NCBI RefSeq assembly: GCF_017571495.1
Contig: NZ_JAGETZ010000003.1
Location: 186,001 to 250,000 of the forward strand
DNA: 64,000 nt
DNA from: Hymenobacter negativus
GTDB lineage: Bacteria; Bacteroidota; Bacteroidia; Cytophagales; Hymenobacteraceae
Reading direction: 5' to 3'
Shown here: piece by piece, positions 1 through 7,656 of the stretch
Layout: every line of letters begins with the position of its first letter
How positions within the stretch are numbered: the stretch's first letter is position 1
Program-made: the position numbers and the translations under genes
The notes under the pieces: model-generated
What the model was told of the DNA's origin: nothing
The model's database searches: none
What the model saw: only the letters and a program-made list of their open reading frames with translations

Positions 1-802
1 CCTTCTTATTGCCACCGCCCTTTTTGCTCAGGAAGCTGCGGCCTTCGTCGGCGTTGCGCACATCCATCGCGCCCATCATGTTGTTGAGCAAGTCGACGGC
101 CGCAGCTGGTTCCAGAATCACGGTGTATTTGCCTGGTTCAATGGCCTTGGCGCCCACCGACGAGGCCGCTTTATCGGCTGCCACCCGCGTTAGCCGGGCC
201 GCGTCGAACTTCGCTAAATTGGTATAATTCGCAATGGCGTAGCCCGAGCCAGTCCCATCCGCAGTGCGAACGGTGATGGAAAAATCGACGCTGCTCACCT
301 GCTGGTAGGCTTCCAGCCCCTTGGAGTTGCGCTTAGCCACAAAGCCGGCTGAGTCATTGAAAAACCCTGCTGAGCTGAGCTTCTTCTGCTCGCACAACGC
401 CATGCTGGCCCCAATCTGCTCGGCCCGATAATCCGGCGTAATGGCCGCCGTGTGCGCTGCAAACGAGCCCGGCGATGCCAGATAGGTCTGCGGCCCCAGC
501 AGCGATACGTACTCCGGGCTTTCGGGCGCGAGCTTGGCAATTTCCTCAGCCCGCTGCACGCAGCGGCGCAAACTGGCATCGTCAAACTCGTTGCAAGTAG
601 CTAAGCCACTGCGCTTGCCAAAGCGCGCCTGCACTGCAAGCGACACATTCTCCGCCGCCCCGGCCGTGCTGATGGAGTTGCGGGCCGAGCGCACGTTGCC
701 GCCGATGTTGCCGTTGAGCGTGGCGTCGCACTCATCGGCCGTGCTGAAGCCGAGCACTTTCTTGAGGATGGTTTGGGCTTCGTCTTTGGTGAGAATGGCC
801 AT
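1..802 (-). CDS. pmbA: TldE/PmbA-family protein, N-terminal part (cut by window edge)
   Basis: Reading the minus strand from ATG at 802 gives an uninterrupted frame that leaves the window at base 1, so the 3' end is missing. The protein starts MAILTKDEAQTILKKVLGF and continues with the N-terminal fold of the TldD/PmbA family, including the segment around AENVSLAVQARFGKRSG and a later part around DLLNNMMGAMDVRNA. TldE (PmbA) has no metal site of its own; it partners TldD in a heterodimeric protease that degrades unfolded or small peptides in the enterobacterial case. The gene lies 123 bp downstream of a full-length tldD on the same strand, so the two are probably co-transcribed. No signal peptide is visible, unlike its neighbour. 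Family call is firm; substrate unknown. Confidence 0.85.
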   Translation of the reverse strand, partial: MAILTKDEAQTILKKVLGFSTADECDATLNGNIGGNVRSARNSISTAGAAENVSLAVQARFGKRSGLATCNEFDDASLRRCVQRAEEIAKLAPESPEYVSLLGPQTYLASPGSFAAHTAAITPDYRAEQIGASMALCEQKKLSSAGFFNDSAGFVAKRNSKGLEAYQQVSSVDFSITVRTADGTGSGYAIANYTNLAKFDAARLTRVAADKAASSVGAKAIEPGKYTVILEPAAAVDLLNNMMGAMDVRNADEGRSFLSKKGGGNKK

Positions 803-925
803 TTTTTCAAATGTGAAAATGGGAGAAATGTGAGAGCGGAGAAAAGTGGGGGAATGAGGGATAGATTAACTGGTTAAATAGCCTATTCCTACATTCCTCA
901 CATCTCTCTCATTTTCCACATTCAA

Positions 926-2575
926 TTAAATCTTGCGAGCCGTGTTAATTACGTTCACGCCATTAAAGCGCGTGGTGCTAGAGCCGTGACTTACTGCTGA
1001 AACCTGGCTGGGCTGGCCCTTGCCATCAAAGAAAGAGCCGAACAGCCGGTAATCGGATTCGTCGCAAATCGCGGCGCAGCTGTTCCAGAATTCCTGGGTA
1101 TTAGCTTGGTAAGCTACGTCCTCAATCATGCCCGCAATCTGACCTTTCTCTATGGCGTAGAATACCTGCCCGCCGAATTGGAAATTATAGCGCTGCTGGT
1201 CGATGGAATAGGAGCCGCGCCCGGCAATGTAAATTCCCTTCTCGACGTTCTTAATCAGCTCATCCACACTCAGCTTGGCTTTGCCCGGTTGCAGGCTCAC
1301 GTTGGGCATGCGCTGGAACTGCACCGAATCCCAGGAATCGGCGTAGCAGCAGCCATCCGATTCGGTTTGGCCGACGATGTGCGCCTGGTCGCGGATTTTC
1401 TCATAGTTAACCAGCATGCCGTCCTTGATAAGGTCCCAACGCTTGGTTTTCACCCCTTCATCGTCGTAGCCGACTGCACCAAGCGAGCCAGGTTGCAGCT
1501 TGTCGGCCACGATGTTGACCAGTTTCGAACCATAAGGAATTTTCTTCTCCTTCCATTCCAGGGTGGCGAAGCTGGTGCCGGCATAGTTAGCCTCGTAGCC
1601 CAGCACGCGGTCTAGCTCCAGCGGGTGGCCGATGCTTTCGTGGATGGTCAGGCCCAGGTGGTTGGGGTCGAGCACGAGGTCGTATTTGCCAGCCGTCACA
1701 GACTTGGCGGTCAGCTTTTCCCTGGCTTGTTTGGCGGCCAGGGCGGCGTCTTCCAGCATATCATAGGAGTTGCGGTAGCCGATGAGGCCGGTGCCGCCGG
1801 CCCCGGCAATCTTGTCGGAGGCCTGGGGCGTAAGGTACTCGTAGCCCAGGCCCATGGGGGCGCTCAGCGCATCGCGGGTGCGGAATTTGCCGCTGGCCCG
1901 GTCGATGGCCGTGACCGAAAACGTGGGCCAAATGCGGTGCACGTCCTGGTCGATGTAGGAGCCGTCGGTGCTGGCAAAATACTTCTGCTCATTGATTTGG
2001 AACAGCGAGGAATTAACGAAGCTGGCCCCATTATCAGTGGCTTTCGCATTGGCGGCCAGCAATAATTCCACCTTCTGCGCCACTGGGACCTCGAAAGCAT
2101 TTTGCTTAATGGGCGTTTTCCAATTCACCTCACCGTAGCCCTTTTGCGGGGCCAGTTGCACGGCCGACTTCTGCACCCTGGCATTGGCTTTCGCAATGGC
2201 AACGGCCAGTTGGGCGGCTTTGACCAAGCCGGCTTCGGTCACGGCGTTGGTGGCGGCGAAGCCCCAACTGCCGTTGGCCAGCACTCGCAGGCCGCAGCCG
2301 AAACTTTCGGCGCTTGCAATGTTCTGGACCTGCTTTTCGCGGGTGAAAATGCTCTGGTTGAGGTAGCGGCCGATGCGAACATCGGCGTAAGTCGCCCCAG
2401 CCGCTTTAGCGGCGTTCAGGCCCGCATCGGCCAGTCGCTTTTTCTGGGCAGGGTCCAAGCCCGGCTCCAGCAGGCGGGTGGCGTCTACGGGTGTGCCGCC
2501 CAGGCTGGGAAAGCCGGGGAGAAAGAGCGTTCCAGCGGCTAGGCTGGTAAGTCCCACAAAGTCGCGTCGTTTCAA
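926..2575 (-). CDS. tldD: TldD-family metalloprotease with Tat-like leader
   Basis: This 549-residue protein carries the TldD zinc motif HESIGH at residues 312-317, which corresponds to the HEAxGH signature that supplies the two histidine ligands. With TldE it would form the peptidase that degrades small or unfolded peptides. The N-terminus, MKRRDFVGLTSLAAG followed by a hydrophobic stretch, fits a twin-arginine signal, suggesting export of a folded metalloenzyme. The partner encoded downstream has no such leader, which is odd for a heterodimer. The length is somewhat above the roughly 480 residues of E. coli TldD because of the leader and internal insertions. The start at 2575 is chosen because it creates the leader and no better upstream start exists. 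Family assignment is confident; periplasmic location is inferred. Confidence 0.9.
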   Translation of the reverse strand: MKRRDFVGLTSLAAGTLFLPGFPSLGGTPVDATRLLEPGLDPAQKKRLADAGLNAAKAAGATYADVRIGRYLNQSIFTREKQVQNIASAESFGCGLRVLANGSWGFAATNAVTEAGLVKAAQLAVAIAKANARVQKSAVQLAPQKGYGEVNWKTPIKQNAFEVPVAQKVELLLAANAKATDNGASFVNSSLFQINEQKYFASTDGSYIDQDVHRIWPTFSVTAIDRASGKFRTRDALSAPMGLGYEYLTPQASDKIAGAGGTGLIGYRNSYDMLEDAALAAKQAREKLTAKSVTAGKYDLVLDPNHLGLTIHESIGHPLELDRVLGYEANYAGTSFATLEWKEKKIPYGSKLVNIVADKLQPGSLGAVGYDDEGVKTKRWDLIKDGMLVNYEKIRDQAHIVGQTESDGCCYADSWDSVQFQRMPNVSLQPGKAKLSVDELIKNVEKGIYIAGRGSYSIDQQRYNFQFGGQVFYAIEKGQIAGMIEDVAYQANTQEFWNSCAAICDESDYRLFGSFFDGKGQPSQVSAVSHGSSTTRFNGVNVINTARKI

Positions 2576-2736
2576 AGCAGCGTAGTTATTTCAGAATAGA
2601 GGCAGCAGATTCGTAAAGATGAGCACGAATCTTAATGGAAAGGACAGCATGCTGCTAAAGCAGTTGCGTTGTTTCTAAAAAGAAAATTCCGGGTGCATAT
2701 CCACCGGCCTCTGTGGGCGAAGCCAAGACCAACAAA

Positions 2737-2765
2737 AAACCCTGACTCGATTAAAGCCAGGGTTT
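2737..2765 (-). terminator. Rho-independent terminator after the PAP2 gene
   Basis: An 8-bp perfect stem (AAACCCTG at 2737-2744 with CAGGGTTT at 2758-2765) is followed on the minus strand by a run of six T. It lies about 50 bp beyond the stop of the PAP2 gene and should end its transcript before tldD. Confidence 0.75.
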
Positions 2766-2815
2766 ATCAATATGCATAGCAGGTAGAACGCTTCTGCTGA
2801 CGAAGCTAAACAGCC

Positions 2816-3625
2816 TCATTTCTTGGGCCGCCAGCTGATGCTCACGCCTGACGCGCCGTTGCCGAAGTAGGCCGGCGTCATGCCAATGTCGCGGCCGATG
2901 CTTTTGCGGCCCCAGCGGTTGCGGTGGCTCAGATAGGCCAGGTGGGCGGAGAGAATGCCAAAGCCCGCGCCGGCCACTACGTCGGACTGCCAGTGCTTGT
3001 CGTTAATCATGCGCAGGGCGGCTACGCTGGTCGCAATAGTGTAGGCCCCAATGCCATACCACTGGCTTTTGTCGCGGAACTCGGTGTGCACGATGCTGGC
3101 TGCCAGAAATGCCTGCGAGGTATGACCCGATGGAAACGAGAGGTTGTCGGCGCCGTTGGGACGGGTTTCGTTGGCGAGGTACTTCACAGCAAACGTGGAG
3201 GCCAGCATAATGGCTTCGCCTTTGGCAATGATGAGCAGGGTATTGATGCGGTCGTTGCGCGACTCCACACCGGCCACTGCTACGGCGGCTAGCTCTAAGT
3301 AGGGCAGAAAAATAAACGTATTGTCGAATGTCGTGCTCACCGGCCGGAACTGCTTCTGGACGAATGTGCGGGCATCGCGGTTGACACCAGCATCGCCTTG
3401 CGCCGTGATGGCACCGTACGTAATCAGCACGGCCGGAATTGCTACGGCTTTGAACAGCTTGCTTTTAAAAATCGGCTTTTTGACAGGGGCGGGAATACCG
3501 CTGGGGTTTGCGTATTTTTTGGTAGTATCGGCGGCCGGCGCCATTGGTACTTGGGCATAAGCTGGGGCTATGCTACTGGCTAGAAGGAAAAACGCGGTGA
3601 GATAGGAAAGTAAGCGGGAGCGCAT
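2816..3625 (-). CDS. Secreted PAP2-family phosphatase
   Basis: This 269-residue protein begins with a Sec signal peptide (MRSRLLSYLTAFFLLASS, likely cleaved after APAYA). It contains all three motifs of the type 2 phosphatidic acid phosphatase superfamily: K-x6-RP in KYLANETRPNG, PSGH in LSFPSGHTSQAF, and the SxxxxRxxxxxHxxSD-type motif in RMINDKHWQSDVVAG. Family members dephosphorylate lipid phosphates such as undecaprenyl pyrophosphate or phosphatidate at the outer face of the inner membrane or in the periplasm. The gene stands alone with its own terminator, so context gives no substrate. Family certain, substrate unknown. Confidence 0.88.
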   Translation of the reverse strand: MRSRLLSYLTAFFLLASSIAPAYAQVPMAPAADTTKKYANPSGIPAPVKKPIFKSKLFKAVAIPAVLITYGAITAQGDAGVNRDARTFVQKQFRPVSTTFDNTFIFLPYLELAAVAVAGVESRNDRINTLLIIAKGEAIMLASTFAVKYLANETRPNGADNLSFPSGHTSQAFLAASIVHTEFRDKSQWYGIGAYTIATSVAALRMINDKHWQSDVVAGAGFGILSAHLAYLSHRNRWGRKSIGRDIGMTPAYFGNGASGVSISWRPKK

Positions 3626-4264
3626 AAGTCAAATCAGGCAAATGAGGGGAAAATAGAACGAGTGCTAATACGAGGGTGATAACATAAACGTAACATCAGA
3701 ATCTGAGGAAAATCTTGATTCTGCTGCAATTCACCACATCTTCATGGCTGCTCCTCGGCTATCCCATCCGGCTGAAGCGCTTTCTCCATCATCTCAAGCT
3801 TGCGAACTAGAGGGTGATGTGACCAAAATCCAAGCCTCACGCAAGAGCCCGGAAGCTGTTGGAGCGAGTATACTAGAGCGGCACCTCGGGTACTCATTCT
3901 GCCGCCTGTTGGCTAAGGCAGGCATTTCCGGACTGGCGTTATGTCGCACTGTTGCTTCTCGCGATTCGGCAGGAGACTCTGGTGCCAGGAGTTAGGTGTT
4001 GGGGCGGATGACGACAACGAAAAGCCCAACCCTAAAAGCTCGCCGTCAACACCCATTCATTGAAGCGCTGCGTAACAGCAGCTAAGCAAGCGGTGCGGGC
4101 GAGCGGCACAACTGTGCCAAGGTCCTTGACTACACCGACCTCCGGTTCGCAAGTGCCAGATGACAGAGGCACTGAATTGCGAAACCGCATCTATGTATAA
4201 ACTTTGACCGTTTCTTCGGGCCCGGCTGCCATCCCAGTGCTGGGCAGACTTATGTGTTTGCGTT
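3626..4264. other. Gene-free intergenic region (639 bp)
   Basis: The stretch between the PAP2 gene and the response regulator, which are transcribed divergently, has only short open frames without recognisable protein character (for example about 83 codons at 3744-3995). It must hold the promoters of both flanking genes, but I see no convincing -33/-7 pair. No repeat or RNA structure stands out. Confidence 0.5.
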
Positions 4265-4942
4265 ATGAAAATTTTGCTTGTTGAGGATGAACCGGCCTTG
4301 CGCACGACTTTGCTGGGCTCGCTAAAACAGGCGGGCTACTTGGTGGAGGCTGCTGCCGACTTTGCGCAGGCCCAGGAGAAAATCATGCTGTATCAGTACG
4401 ACTGCGTGCTGCTCGACCTGACACTGCCCGATGGCTCGGGCCTCGACCTGCTGCGGGCGCTCAAGGCCAGCAACTCGGCTGCCGGCGTGCTCATCATCAC
4501 GGCCCGCGATGCGCTGGACGACAAAATCACGGGCTTCGACCTTGGGGCCGATGACTACCTCATCAAGCCTTTCCATCTCTCCGAACTCAACGCCCGGGTA
4601 CGGGCCATTATCCGGCGGCGGCAGTTTCAGGGCCAGCAGCAAATCGTGTTTCGCGACCTAACGGTACTGCCCGACCTGGCCGAGGTGCAGGTGCGCGGTG
4701 CGGCGCTAGCCCTCACCCGCAAGGAGTACGACTTGCTGCTGTACCTGCTGGCAAATCCAGGTCGCGTGCTTACCAAGGAAGCCATTGCCGAACACCTGTG
4801 CGGCGATACCGTAGACGCAGCCGATTCTTTCGATTTTATTTATACGCATCTCAAGAACCTGCGCAAAAAGCTCCAGGAAAAGGGCGCTGACAACTATATC
4901 CGCACCATGTACGGGGTTGGTTATAAGCTGAGTACTGAATAA
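4265..4942 (+). CDS. OmpR-family response regulator (QseB/PmrA-like)
   Basis: This 225-residue protein has an N-terminal receiver domain with the acidic pocket in LLVEDEP, the phosphoacceptor Asp51 in LLDLTLPDGSG, and Lys101 in DDYLIKPF. A C-terminal winged-helix DNA-binding domain runs from about residue 125 to the end, with the typical LTRKEYDLLLYLLANPGRVL helix and the RTMYGVGYKL wing. Phosphorylation by a sensor kinase should let it bind direct repeats at target promoters. The cognate kinase gene follows after 78 bp on the same strand. The start at 4265 directly precedes the conserved first beta strand. Signal and targets are not evident. Confidence 0.92.
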   Translation: MKILLVEDEPALRTTLLGSLKQAGYLVEAAADFAQAQEKIMLYQYDCVLLDLTLPDGSGLDLLRALKASNSAAGVLIITARDALDDKITGFDLGADDYLIKPFHLSELNARVRAIIRRRQFQGQQQIVFRDLTVLPDLAEVQVRGAALALTRKEYDLLLYLLANPGRVLTKEAIAEHLCGDTVDAADSFDFIYTHLKNLRKKLQEKGADNYIRTMYGVGYKLSTE

Positions 4943-5020
4943 TGCACCCGGCATGGCAAGCTGAACAGGCCCGCCCAACGTATACCAGGTGACGCCCGCT
5001 CTTTCCCGTTCGTCTATTCC

Positions 5021-6340
5021 ATGAAGCTGCTCGCCGCTACTACTCGCTATTATTTGGTGCTGAACGTGTTGCTGTTCGGCATGGGGAGTGTTGCGCTCTA
5101 CCACGGCATCAATTGGGCCCTGCGAACCGAGGTAAGCGAGCAGCTTTCCATCCGTCGGCAGGAGCTGCTAAACAAAGCCCGGGCTAATGAACTGCCCCCG
5201 GTAGCCCAGCTCGAAGCGCTGCTCATCATCAGCCGCAAACCCCGGCCCGAAGGCTTCCGTGATACGATTTTGCCTGACAACATTGAGCACGAGATGGTGC
5301 CGCACCGGGTGCTTACGTTCCCGCTGATGGTGCGGGGCGAGGGGCCGGTGTGGGTGACGTTGCAGAAGTCGCTGGTGGAAGCCGAGGACCTGGTAGGGGT
5401 GGTGCTGGGGGTGATGCTCGGGGCCTTGGCCTTGCTGCTGGGCGGCATGGTAATGCTGAACCGTTGGTTTGCTGCCCGGCTGTGGGCGCCTTTCCGAAAC
5501 ACGCTGGCAGCCCTGCGCAGCTACGACTTGCAGCAGCACCAGCCGCTGAAGCTGGCCACGCCCGCCATCGCCGAGTTTGCTGAGCTGAACCAGGCGCTTA
5601 CCACCCTCAGCCAGCGGCTGGTGGAGGAATACGAAACCCTGCGCGAATTCACGGCCAACGCCGCCCACGAAACCCAGACGCCTCTGGCCATTATGCAGGC
5701 CCAGCTGGAGCAGTTGCTCCAGCTGCCTGTGCTGGCCGAAGACCCGGCTGCGGCCCCGCTCGTGGCTGACCTGTACGGGGCCACGTTACGCCTTTCGCGC
5801 CTGCATCAGGCCCTAAGCTTGCTGAGCAAAATCGAAAACCGGCAGTTTGCCCAGGCCGTGCCGGTGCGTCTCGACCAGTTGCTGGAGGAGAAAGTAGCCC
5901 AGTTTGAGCCGCTATTCGAAGCCCGTGAGCTACGCTACGGCATCGATGTCACGACGGAGCCCATTATCCAGGTCATGCACCCCGGCCTGGCTGACTCGCT
6001 ACTGCAAAACCTGCTGCAAAATGCCGTGAAGCATAACGTGCGCGGTGGTGAGGTAGCCATCAAGCTCTCACCGCAGGGCCTGCGAATTAGCAATACCGGA
6101 CCTGCCGTGCAGGGCGACCCGGCGCGGTTTTTCGAGCGTTTCCGCAAGCACAATGCCGCCTCGGAGTCGCCCGGCCTGGGCCTGAGTATCGTGCAGCAAA
6201 TATGTGGCTACTACGGTTTTGGAGTAGAGTATACGGTGAGCAAGGGCGGCACCCGGCACACCTTACGCATTGTGTGGAAGCCAAGTATGCCGGTTTCAGC
6301 ACAAAAGGCGGAAGCTCAGCCGCTGGCGATGCATCAGTAG
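5021..6340 (+). CDS. Membrane sensor histidine kinase (QseC-like)
   Basis: This 439-residue kinase has a first transmembrane helix at about residues 10-30, a short periplasmic sensor of about 95 residues, a second helix at about 123-147, and a cytoplasmic HisKA domain with the H-box AAHETQTPLA (His216). The ATPase domain shows the N-box QNLLQNAVKHN and the G-box ESPGLGLSIVQQ. The H-box has Gln where most kinases have Arg (HELRTP), which is common in this subgroup. It follows the response regulator gene in the same direction and is presumably its partner. The small periplasmic domain is not one I can assign to a ligand. Confidence 0.9.
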   Translation: MKLLAATTRYYLVLNVLLFGMGSVALYHGINWALRTEVSEQLSIRRQELLNKARANELPPVAQLEALLIISRKPRPEGFRDTILPDNIEHEMVPHRVLTFPLMVRGEGPVWVTLQKSLVEAEDLVGVVLGVMLGALALLLGGMVMLNRWFAARLWAPFRNTLAALRSYDLQQHQPLKLATPAIAEFAELNQALTTLSQRLVEEYETLREFTANAAHETQTPLAIMQAQLEQLLQLPVLAEDPAAAPLVADLYGATLRLSRLHQALSLLSKIENRQFAQAVPVRLDQLLEEKVAQFEPLFEARELRYGIDVTTEPIIQVMHPGLADSLLQNLLQNAVKHNVRGGEVAIKLSPQGLRISNTGPAVQGDPARFFERFRKHNAASESPGLGLSIVQQICGYYGFGVEYTVSKGGTRHTLRIVWKPSMPVSAQKAEAQPLAMHQ

Positions 6341-6670
6341 CGGCTACGTCTACTGAGCGGACTATAGGTCGCAGGTTAGCCGTACAGTCCCGTTGGCGTT
6401 GCGTCATGTACCACCAGTTCGCTCTGGTATTCAACCATCTGGTTGCCACTGCGTCGCCAGTTTGTGACTGTTTAACGCAGTAGGTTCTAAAAGGCAGAAA
6501 GCGGGAGTGGGTCAAGCGAGCAGGGCTTAAGTGCGGCGCGTGCTTCCAACCCGGGGCGATTGGGTGCGTAAGTCTGGGTAGTGCGGCATTTTGGTGCTGC
6601 TTCATCAAAACCACAGGCCCGGCGCGTAGCATTGGGCCTTCAATCCCCCTCCAACCACACCCTTTCGCGC
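6341..6670 (+). other. Leader/intergenic region before the SDR gene
   Basis: These 330 bases separate the kinase stop from the chosen SDR start. The SDR frame stays open upstream to 6581, but the extra 30 codons show no family similarity. No promoter or terminator could be recognised with confidence. Confidence 0.4.
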
Positions 6671-7486
6671 ATGCCAACTCCCGACCCCCGGCGTCTCGCC
6701 AATCAAATTGCCCTTGTCACGGGCGCCAGCTCCGGCATTGGCGTGGCCGTAGCCAAGGCCCTGGCCGCCCACGGTGCCTCCGTGGTGGTGAACTACAGCC
6801 ACGATGCCGACGGAGCCAACGCCACCGTGGCCGACATCGAAGCAGCCGGTGGCACCGCCGTAGCCATTCACGCCGATGTGAGCAAGGAGGACGAGGTGCA
6901 AGCCATGTTCAAACAAACCATCGAGCGCTTTGGCACCGTCCACATTGTGGTGGCCAACGCAGGGTTGCAGGTCGATTCTCCCTTCGTCGACATGACCCTG
7001 GAACAGTGGCAAAAGGTGATTGATGTGAACCTGACCGGCCAGTTTCTGTGCGTGCGCGAAGGTGCCCGCGAGTTCATTCGGCGCGGTGTGCAGCCCGAAA
7101 TTTCCAAGGCCGCCGGCAAAATTATCTGCATGAGTTCGGTGCACGAAGTAATTCCGTGGGCTGGCCACGTCAACTACGCGGCCAGCAAGGGTGGCATCAT
7201 GCAGCTGATGAAAAGCGTAGCCCAGGAACTGGCCCCGCATAAAATCCGGGCCAATAGCATTGGGCCGGGCGCCATTGCTACCCCCATCAACCTCTCGGCC
7301 CGCGACACGCCCGAGGAAGAAAAAGCCTTGCTCACCCTCATTCCCTACAACCGCGTGGGCGACCCCGCCGACGTAGGCAACCTGGCCGCCTGGCTGGCTT
7401 CGGACGAAGCCGACTACATCACCGGCCAAACCATTTTCATGGACGGCGGCATGACGCTGTATCCCGGGTTTGCGGAGGGCGGTTGA
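6671..7486 (+). CDS. SDR-family oxidoreductase (glucose 1-dehydrogenase-like)
   Basis: This 271-residue classical short-chain dehydrogenase has the nucleotide-binding motif TGASSGIG near the N-terminus, NAGLQ after strand 4, and the catalytic Ser-Tyr-Lys set in MSSVHEV and YAASKGG. The ending DGGMTLYPGF is typical of the glucose 1-dehydrogenase/3-oxoacyl-ACP reductase branch. The start at 6671 (MPTPDPRRLANQ) is chosen because it places TGxxxGxG at the usual distance; the upstream in-frame start at 6581 adds unrelated residues. It precedes a glucosidase gene, so oxidation of released glucose is a reasonable guess, but sequence alone does not fix the substrate. Confidence 0.85.
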   Translation: MPTPDPRRLANQIALVTGASSGIGVAVAKALAAHGASVVVNYSHDADGANATVADIEAAGGTAVAIHADVSKEDEVQAMFKQTIERFGTVHIVVANAGLQVDSPFVDMTLEQWQKVIDVNLTGQFLCVREGAREFIRRGVQPEISKAAGKIICMSSVHEVIPWAGHVNYAASKGGIMQLMKSVAQELAPHKIRANSIGPGAIATPINLSARDTPEEEKALLTLIPYNRVGDPADVGNLAAWLASDEADYITGQTIFMDGGMTLYPGFAEGG

Positions 7487-7506
7487 GAATTTAGAAACCC
7501 CATCAT

Positions 7507-7629
7507 AACGCCAAGCTCATCCGGCGTCCGCGCAGCCAAAGCATTGCTTTTGCAACACTAGTCAATTCAATGGGTTAGTTATGCGGTAGCGACGCTTCGG
7601 CTGCGCGGACGCCAGCAGAGCCTGGCGTT
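7507..7629. repeat. Intergenic inverted repeat between SDR and glucosidase genes
   Basis: A perfect 15-bp inverted pair (7523-7537 and 7599-7613, reading GGCGTCCGCGCAGCC on the left) is flanked by an outer 7-bp pair, AACGCCA at 7507-7513 and TGGCGTT at 7623-7629. The core encloses about 60 bp. It does not end in a T-run and looks like a REP/MITE-type element rather than a simple terminator. Confidence 0.65.
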
Positions 7630-7656
7630 TTATGTATTTCGACTAAATATTACTGA

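Noticed and set aside
3744..3995. Possible 83-codon gene upstream of the response regulator
   Set aside because: No recognisable composition, motif or promoter; frames of this length are expected by chance in GC-rich DNA.
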